A DNA stretch of 39,649 bases, taken from NCBI RefSeq assembly GCF_000690905.1, contig NZ_JMCL01000069.1, positions 1 to 39,649 of the forward strand, read 5' to 3'. The position numbers were made by a program, and so were the translations under genes. The notes beneath the pieces were generated by a model. That model was given only the letters and a program-made list of their open reading frames with translations, was not told the origin of the DNA and made no database searches. The DNA is from Pseudomonas sp. Ant30-3 (lineage in GTDB: Bacteria; Pseudomonadota; Gammaproteobacteria; Pseudomonadales; Pseudomonadaceae). This document shows positions 34,640 through 39,649 of this stretch, piece after piece (position 1 is the first letter of the stretch; each line of letters begins with the position of its first letter).

Positions 34640-35644
34640 TCAGACCTTCAACACCAGCTTGCCGAAATTCTCGCCGCTGAACAACTTCATCAGCGTCTCC
34701 GGGAACGTCTGCAGTCCTTCGACGATATCTTCCTTGCTCTTGAGCTGACCCTTGGCCATCCAGCCGGCCATTTCCTGCCCGGCTGCGGCGAATTGTGCGG
34801 CGTAGTCCATCACCACGAAGCCTTCCATCCGCGCCCGGTTGACCAACAGCGACAGATAATTGGCCGGCCCCTTGACCGCTTCCTTGTTGTTGTACTGGCT
34901 GATGGCGCCGCAAATCACTACGCGTGCTTTCATGTTCAGACGGCTCAACACCGCGTCGAGGATATCGCCGCCGACATTGTCGAAATACACGTCGACGCCT
35001 TTGGGGCATTCACGTTTCAGACCGGCGTGAACGTCCTCGCTTTTGTAATCGATGGCGCCGTCAAAGCCCAGTTCGTCGATCAGGAATTTGCATTTGTCCG
35101 CGCCGCCAGCAATGCCGACCACGCGGCAACCCTTGATTTTGGCGATCTGCCCGGCAATGCTGCCGACCGCACCGGCTGCGCCCGAGAGCACCACGGTGTC
35201 GCCTTCTTTCGGCGCGCCAACATCAAGCAGCGCGAAATAAGCGGTCATTCCGGTCATGCCCAGCGCCGACAAATAGCGCGGCAGCGGTGCCAGGTTTGGA
35301 TCTACCTTGTAAAAGCCACGGGGCTCGCCGAGAAAGTAGTCCTGCACGCCGAGCGCGCCGTTGACGTAGTCGCCGACCGCGAACCCTGGATTGTTCGAAG
35401 CGACGACTTTGCCTACGCCTAGGGCGCGCATTACTTCGCCAAGGCCAACCGGCGGAATGTAGGACTTGCCCTCGTTCATCCAGCCACGCATCGCCGGGTC
35501 CAGGGACAGGTATTCATTCTTCACCAAAATCTGCCCGGCCACCGGTTCGCCGACCGGTACTTCCTGATAGGTGAACGTCTCGCGGGTGGCTGCGCCGACG
35601 GGACGTTTGGCAAGCAGGAACTGGCGGTTGATCGGGTTTGTCAT
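34640..35644 (-). CDS. NADP-dependent oxidoreductase, CurA/MDR2-like
   Basis: A 334-residue zinc-independent medium-chain dehydrogenase/reductase, of the CurA / leukotriene-B4 12-hydroxydehydrogenase type. LSLDPAMRGWMNE (47-59) is a family hallmark. SGAAGAVGS at 154-162 is the NADP-binding loop, and FDNVGGDILDAVL a later conserved stretch. There are no zinc-binding cysteines. Such enzymes reduce alpha,beta-unsaturated ketones and aldehydes with NADPH. The gene is divergent from the SDR gene across a 231-bp interval, so the two may share control. Confidence 0.9.
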   Translation of the reverse strand: MTNPINRQFLLAKRPVGAATRETFTYQEVPVGEPVAGQILVKNEYLSLDPAMRGWMNEGKSYIPPVGLGEVMRALGVGKVVASNNPGFAVGDYVNGALGVQDYFLGEPRGFYKVDPNLAPLPRYLSALGMTGMTAYFALLDVGAPKEGDTVVLSGAAGAVGSIAGQIAKIKGCRVVGIAGGADKCKFLIDELGFDGAIDYKSEDVHAGLKRECPKGVDVYFDNVGGDILDAVLSRLNMKARVVICGAISQYNNKEAVKGPANYLSLLVNRARMEGFVVMDYAAQFAAAGQEMAGWMAKGQLKSKEDIVEGLQTFPETLMKLFSGENFGKLVLKV

Positions 35645-35875
35645 GACAGGCGCTCAAGATGAATGAAGCCTTGTTGATAGCCCCTTAGGGGCGATGCTGC
35701 AAGTCCGGCTGATGCGGCGAATGCAGCTTTATCCAGTGCAGTGATGATGTTGCCCGTTCCATCACTGCCGCTCATGGGGGCACAACCGGCCTTCTGATAG
35801 TGCTGCCGCGCGATGGGGCCGTGTGCTTAGACTGCGAGCCTGTAGGTTCAACATCTCCCCTTGAGGACACACCCA

Positions 35876-36637
35876 ATGAGCATGACGTTTTCCGGTCAGG
35901 TCGCCGTAGTGACTGGCGCCGCCAATGGCATCGGTCGCGCGACCGCCCTGGCATTTGCCGCTGAGGGGTTGAAGGTGGTTGTGGCTGATCTCGACACTGC
36001 CGGCGGCGAAGGCACGGTTGCGCTGATTCGTACGGCGGGCGGGGAGGCCACGTTCGTGCGCTGCGACGTTACCCTGGAAAGCGATGTGAAAAATCTGATG
36101 GACGAAGTGGTGAATGCTTACGGCCGTCTTGACTACGCCTTTAACAACGCCGGCATCGAAATCGAAAAGGGCAAACTGGCCGACGGCACCCTGGACGAAT
36201 TCGACGCCATCATGGGCGTTAACGTCAAAGGCGTGTGGTTGTGCATGAAATATCAGTTGCCTCTGTTGCTGGCCCAGGGTGGTGGTGCCATCGTCAATAC
36301 CGCATCGGTGGCCGGCCTCGGGGCTGCGCCGAAGATGAGCATTTACGCCGCCTCCAAACACGCAGTGATCGGTTTGACCAAGTCTGCAGCCATCGAATAC
36401 GCCAAGAAAAAAATCCGCGTCAATGCGGTATGCCCAGCTGTAATAGACACTGACATGTTCCGACGTGCCTATGAGGCCGACCCGAAAAAAGGCGAATTTG
36501 CCAACGCGATGCATCCAGTGGGCCGGATCGGCAAGGTCGAAGAAATTGCTGGCGCGGTGTTGTACCTGTGCAGCGACGCGGCAGCGTTTACCACGGGTCA
36601 TTCGCTGGCCGTAGATGGCGGCGTCACAGCGTTCTGA
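35876..36637 (+). CDS. Short-chain dehydrogenase/reductase
   Basis: A 253-residue classical SDR. The cofactor loop TGAANGIG is at 13-20, NNAG at 90-93, and the catalytic Ser144, Tyr157 and Lys161 are all present (SVAGLG..., YAASK). ADLD after strand beta2 favours NAD. The C-terminus ends GHSLAVDGGVTAF. GAGGA precedes the ATG at 35876; a second ATG two codons later is possible. The substrate is unknown. A strong terminator follows, so it is a single-gene unit. Confidence 0.9.
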   Translation: MSMTFSGQVAVVTGAANGIGRATALAFAAEGLKVVVADLDTAGGEGTVALIRTAGGEATFVRCDVTLESDVKNLMDEVVNAYGRLDYAFNNAGIEIEKGKLADGTLDEFDAIMGVNVKGVWLCMKYQLPLLLAQGGGAIVNTASVAGLGAAPKMSIYAASKHAVIGLTKSAAIEYAKKKIRVNAVCPAVIDTDMFRRAYEADPKKGEFANAMHPVGRIGKVEEIAGAVLYLCSDAAAFTTGHSLAVDGGVTAF

Positions 36638-36660
36638 AAGCGTCGATCAAGCTGCAAAGG

Positions 36661-36684
36661 ACCCGCAGTCTTGCGGGTTTTTTT
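36661..36684 (+). terminator. Intrinsic terminator of the SDR gene
   Basis: ACCCGCA and TGCGGGT form a perfect 7-bp stem with the loop GTCT, followed by seven T, 23 bases after the stop codon. Confidence 0.92.
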
Positions 36685-36764
36685 GTCCTTGAAAGGGCTG
36701 GTATTGTGTTTCAAATGGTTAGAAATCTGTGTTTTGTCGGCGTTGTCGCACAGCCCCTGGTTCG

Positions 36765-36802
36765 CTCCTGTGATTAACTGTTTTCCGCTAAACGAACAGG
36801 AG
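36765..36802 (+). promoter_or_regulatory. Possible Shine-Dalgarno-masking stem before the MocR gene
   Basis: CTCCTGT (36765-36771) is the exact complement of ACAGGAG (36796-36802), which contains the ribosome site of the gene at 36813. The loop is 24 bases. If both lie on the transcript, the ribosome site could be hidden. The stem is only 7 bp, so chance is possible. Confidence 0.3.
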
Positions 36803-36812
36803 TTGCGCGCTC

Positions 36813-38186
36813 ATGGAATTGAGAATCGATCGACAGGCATTGGTGCCTGTCGTGCAACAAATCGTCGATGCACTCGCTTGCTGGCTTCGCCAGAACGAGT
36901 TGTCGCCGGGTACACGTCTGCCCTCGGCGCGGCAGATTGCGAGGACAAATCTGCTCAGCCAGTCCAGTGTGGTTGAGGCATGTGATCGGTTGGTGGCTCA
37001 GGGTGTGTTGGGAGCGCGTCACGGTGCAGGATTTTTTATTGTCGCCACGTCGTCGACAACGGCCAATGCACCTTGGCTCGAAAGTGCCGCTGCGGGGTCG
37101 CGTACTTCTACGGATTTGCTGCCGCTGGGTTGTGCCGGTGTGCCGCACAGCTGGCGCGAAACCGATGATCTTGGCTATGCGATCCGCCAGGTCAGTCGTT
37201 CCGATATGGCCGCCCTCTTTGACTACAATACGGAGCTTGGTCTGCCCGCCCTTCGTCAGCAAATTCTCAAGCGCTTGAGCCTGCTGGACATCGCCGCCAA
37301 AGAGGACTGCGTAATGACGGTCGGAGGAGCAAGCCAGGGCCTTGATTTGATCGTCCGTACGTTGCTCGCTCCAGGGGATCGCGTTGTGGTGGAAAGTCCC
37401 GGGAATCCGATGCTGTGCGAGTTGCTGAAACTGCACGGCGTCAGGATGCTCGAAGTTCCGCGTACACCTTGCGGACCCGACGTCGAAGCGCTGCAAGCGT
37501 TGGTCTTGAAGCACCGGCCGCGGGCGCTGTTCATCAACAGTTTTCATCAAAACCCAACGGGTAGCAGCCTGGCACCAGCGGTGGCGCAGCGGGTTGTGCA
37601 ACTGGCAAAAATCCATGGTCTGCTGCTGATCGAAGACGACGTGTACGCCGACTTGCACAGCGGTCCCGGTGTGCGGCTCGCGTCTCTGGATGCCAGCGTG
37701 ATCTACATCGGCAGTTTCTCCAAGACGCTCAGCAGCTCATTAAGAGTAGGCTTCGTCGTGGCCAGTTCTGAGGTGGTTGCAAAACTGGCCAGGATAAAAA
37801 CCATCAGCAGTCTGGGCACCTCTGCATTCAGTGAGGCGGTGTTGACGTGTCTGTTGACCAGCGGTGCTTACCGCAAATTGGTACAGCGTCTGCGCCTGCG
37901 TTTGAACACTGACCGCGCCGCTGCATTGCAAATGCTGGAGGACGCCGAGTGGGAGGTTTTCGGCAAACCGGGTGGACTGTTCATCTGGGCGCGCTCGCCG
38001 CTGCGCACCTGTGCGGAGGTTATCGCGCTGGCACGACGCTATGGGCTGGCGTTGTCGTCACAGACGGCTTTCAGCCCTTCAGGAGAGTCTGGAGACTGGC
38101 AGCGTATCAATGTGACCTGTGCCTGCGACCCTCGCGCGCGTGCGTTTTTTCAGGCCACCACCCCGGATCGACCTCAAGCGTTCTGA
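36813..38186 (+). CDS. MocR-type regulator (GntR HTH + aminotransferase fold)
   Basis: A 457-residue MocR/GabR-family transcription regulator. The GntR winged helix covers about 10-75, with LPSARQIARTNLLSQSSVVE as the helix-turn-helix. From about 105 it is a class I aminotransferase-like domain: Asn247 (HQNPTG), Asp276 (IEDDVYAD), and the PLP lysine Lys304 (GSFSKTLSSS). Members sense PLP-bound metabolites and often activate neighbouring genes. Which genes it controls here is not clear; the SDR gene is upstream behind a terminator and a chemoreceptor is downstream. The start at 36813 has AGGAG about ten bases upstream, a long spacing. Confidence 0.87.
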   Translation: MELRIDRQALVPVVQQIVDALACWLRQNELSPGTRLPSARQIARTNLLSQSSVVEACDRLVAQGVLGARHGAGFFIVATSSTTANAPWLESAAAGSRTSTDLLPLGCAGVPHSWRETDDLGYAIRQVSRSDMAALFDYNTELGLPALRQQILKRLSLLDIAAKEDCVMTVGGASQGLDLIVRTLLAPGDRVVVESPGNPMLCELLKLHGVRMLEVPRTPCGPDVEALQALVLKHRPRALFINSFHQNPTGSSLAPAVAQRVVQLAKIHGLLLIEDDVYADLHSGPGVRLASLDASVIYIGSFSKTLSSSLRVGFVVASSEVVAKLARIKTISSLGTSAFSEAVLTCLLTSGAYRKLVQRLRLRLNTDRAAALQMLEDAEWEVFGKPGGLFIWARSPLRTCAEVIALARRYGLALSSQTAFSPSGESGDWQRINVTCACDPRARAFFQATTPDRPQAF

Positions 38187-38294
38187 AAACGACGATGGCG
38201 TAGCTTTTTGCCATTATCGAGGCGCCAGAGACTTGTGTTGATTCCGGCCCATTGCGAATCTGCGTCATCCGACTATTTCAGGGGACCACGTGCA

Positions 38295-39649
38295 ATGATT
38301 TCCGCCGCGCAAGGACGTTTTGCCAGCCTCGGTATGGCAAAAAAACTGGGAGTCGGGTTTGCCTTGGTGCTGCTGTTGACAGCCTTGGTGGCCGCCATCG
38401 GCGTGTGGTCCCTGCAAACCATCAGCGAGCGCTTCGATGGATTGAAAAAGATGTCATCGCTCAACAGTGGCCTGCTCAAAGTGCGTCTGTTGGAACAGGA
38501 ATATGCCCTGCACGGAAACGTCAAAACGGTCACCGCTCTGCGTGCAGGAGTTGACACTCTCGGCGTCCTGGCCAATGAGCTCAAGGCTGCATCTGCGCTT
38601 AACGTCCCGGTGATGAATGATGTCGAGCAGTCGCTGACTGCCTATCGCCAGGCTTTCGATGAGTTCGTTTCATTGAGTCAGGCCAAGGACCTGGCCCTGG
38701 AGATGGCCAGCTGGTCTGTGTCGAGCGTGGCCAATAACCTTGACGTGCTGCAGGCCGGGCTCGCCGATGATGGCGCCTATACCCTGAAGGAATCCGAGGG
38801 CAAGGACGGCAGCCAGTTCATCGAGCAGGCCGGCCAGGTCAGCCAGGTTGCGCGGCTGATGCTGCAGGCCATGGACGAAGCGCGCGTGCGCCTCGACCAA
38901 AGCCGCAAAGGTGACGACAGTGCCGCGCAAGGCAAAATCGAGCAGGCGGAGCAGGCGCTCAACCAGGCTGAACAGTTGAAAACCACGGTCAAGGACGAGG
39001 GTTATCAAACCGTGCTAAATGAAGTCGTCGGGCATATCGGCGGGTTCAGCGAAAAACTTGCGGAATACACCGGCCTGCTGGCTCAGGAAAAAATCGTCTA
39101 CGCGCAGTTGCATCAGCGCGCCGAACAGGTGATGGCGCGGGTGGATCAGGCCTATGTTGCCGAGGATCAGGCGATGCAGGCCGAGCTGCAGAAAAACACA
39201 GTGTTGATCATCGGCTCTTCAGCCCTTGCGCTGTTGGTCGGGTTGCTTGCCGCATGGGTAATCACTCGGCTGATCGTCGCACCGTTGCGAAGTGTCATCC
39301 GGGTGGCGCAACAGATTGCCGCCGGCGATTTGAGTGGGACGGTTGCAGTGACGCGCCGCGACGAAATCGGCCAGCTCATGCAGGCCATGCAGCAGATGGG
39401 GGCAGGGCTGAGCAGCATCGTCAGCGGTTTGCAGGCGGGGATCGAACAGTTGGCCAGTTCGGCGCAGTCGCTCTCGACGGTCACTGAGCAGACCAATCTT
39501 GAAGTCAGCAGCCAGAAGGAAGAAACCGAGCAGGTGGCAACCGCAATGAACCAGATGACCGCCACTGTGCACGATGTCGCCCGCAATGCCGAAGAGGCTG
39601 CCCTGGCGGCGCAGACAGCGGACGGCAAGGTTGAAAGTGGTCAGCTCGT
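38295..39649 (+). CDS. Methyl-accepting chemotaxis protein, partial (HBM-type)
   Basis: The frame runs open from the ATG at 38295 to the window end (451 codons), so the C-terminus is missing. A first membrane helix is at about 20-42 (GFALVLLLTALVAAIGVW). The periplasmic sensor is long, about 43-300, and all-helical with no Cache/PAS strands; this suggests the helical bimodular (HBM) type known from McpS of P. putida, which binds TCA-cycle acids. The second helix is at about 302-322, then HAMP (RLIVAPLRSVIRVAQQIAAG and on), and the first part of the signalling coiled coil (TEQVATAMNQMTATVHDVAR). The signalling tip is outside the window. AGGGGA precedes the ATG. It lies 108 bp after the MocR gene. 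Confidence 0.88.
   Translation, partial: MISAAQGRFASLGMAKKLGVGFALVLLLTALVAAIGVWSLQTISERFDGLKKMSSLNSGLLKVRLLEQEYALHGNVKTVTALRAGVDTLGVLANELKAASALNVPVMNDVEQSLTAYRQAFDEFVSLSQAKDLALEMASWSVSSVANNLDVLQAGLADDGAYTLKESEGKDGSQFIEQAGQVSQVARLMLQAMDEARVRLDQSRKGDDSAAQGKIEQAEQALNQAEQLKTTVKDEGYQTVLNEVVGHIGGFSEKLAEYTGLLAQEKIVYAQLHQRAEQVMARVDQAYVAEDQAMQAELQKNTVLIIGSSALALLVGLLAAWVITRLIVAPLRSVIRVAQQIAAGDLSGTVAVTRRDEIGQLMQAMQQMGAGLSSIVSGLQAGIEQLASSAQSLSTVTEQTNLEVSSQKEETEQVATAMNQMTATVHDVARNAEEAALAAQTADGKVESGQL

Noticed and set aside
35680..35692. GCCCCTTAGGGGC palindrome between the oxidoreductase and SDR genes
   Set aside because: Short, GC-rich and with a one-base centre; could be chance, and no promoter is placed beside it.
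35762..36601. A 279-codon open frame antisense to the SDR gene
   Set aside because: SDR catalytic residues are all on the plus strand; the opposite frame has no support.

Overview
The window is about 39.6 kb of a Pseudomonas chromosome, most likely from the P. fluorescens group. This rests on base composition and codon use, on full-length gacS, relA, fabAB and gpsA proteins of typical Pseudomonas sequence, and on REP-type palindromes between genes. Coding density is high. I see no tRNA, rRNA, CRISPR array, transposase or phage gene. Comparisons with P. aeruginosa PAO1 are from memory and were not run.

Layout. (1) 1-2048, minus strand: a REP palindrome, a META/HslJ-like lipoprotein, a small protein with two CxxC pairs, and D-lactate dehydrogenase ldhA. 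(2) 2069-4819, minus: gacS, the global hybrid sensor kinase, 20 bp upstream of ldhA. (3) 5033-7148, plus: an OmpR-family regulator and sensor kinase resembling PirRS of iron uptake, with a possible Fur box at the regulator start. The receptor gene pirA, expected next, is absent; a DUF1016 PD-(D/E)XK nuclease-like gene lies there instead (7365-8387). (4) 8496-14647, plus: cysM, rlmD, relA, mazG and a DUF2058 gene. (5) 14650-15450: a small conserved protein and two large inverted repeats. This is where the PAO1 PA0926-PA0938 order appears to give way to the PA1609-PA1624 order.

(6) 15454-17201, minus: fabB and fabA, with a candidate FabR/DesT-type operator upstream. (7) 17448-22403, minus: a tight three-gene unit of TonB-dependent receptor, orphan ABC-type periplasmic binding protein and hybrid histidine kinase (the PA1611 position). 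No transporter permease or ATPase accompanies it, so it looks like an outer-membrane-to-cytoplasm sensing chain. (8) 22600-26708, plus: gpsA, a DUF4389 membrane protein coupled to sixA, then a long-chain acyl-CoA ligase and a hotdog thioesterase behind a perfect 26-bp palindrome. (9) 26735-29701, minus: a TccC/Rhs-type toxin with a 328-residue hydrophobic tip I do not recognise, its own sigma70-like promoter and a perfect ACTGTCA palindrome beside it.

(10) 29891-33743, plus: two alpha/beta hydrolases, an internally deleted glutathione S-transferase relic, a DUF4892 exported protein and an AI-2E-family membrane protein. (11) 33878-39649: pyrF, a CurA-like NADPH oxidoreductase on the minus strand, an SDR dehydrogenase, a MocR/GntR-aminotransferase regulator and the first three-quarters or so of a methyl-accepting chemotaxis protein cut by the window end.

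Themes. Lipid metabolism recurs (fabAB, gpsA, acyl-CoA ligase, thioesterase). So does signal transduction: GacS, the PirRS-like pair, the PA1611-like kinase, RelA, SixA and the chemoreceptor. The most interesting items are the receptor-binding protein-hybrid kinase unit, the unrecognised toxin tip, the nuclease in place of pirA, and the GST relic.
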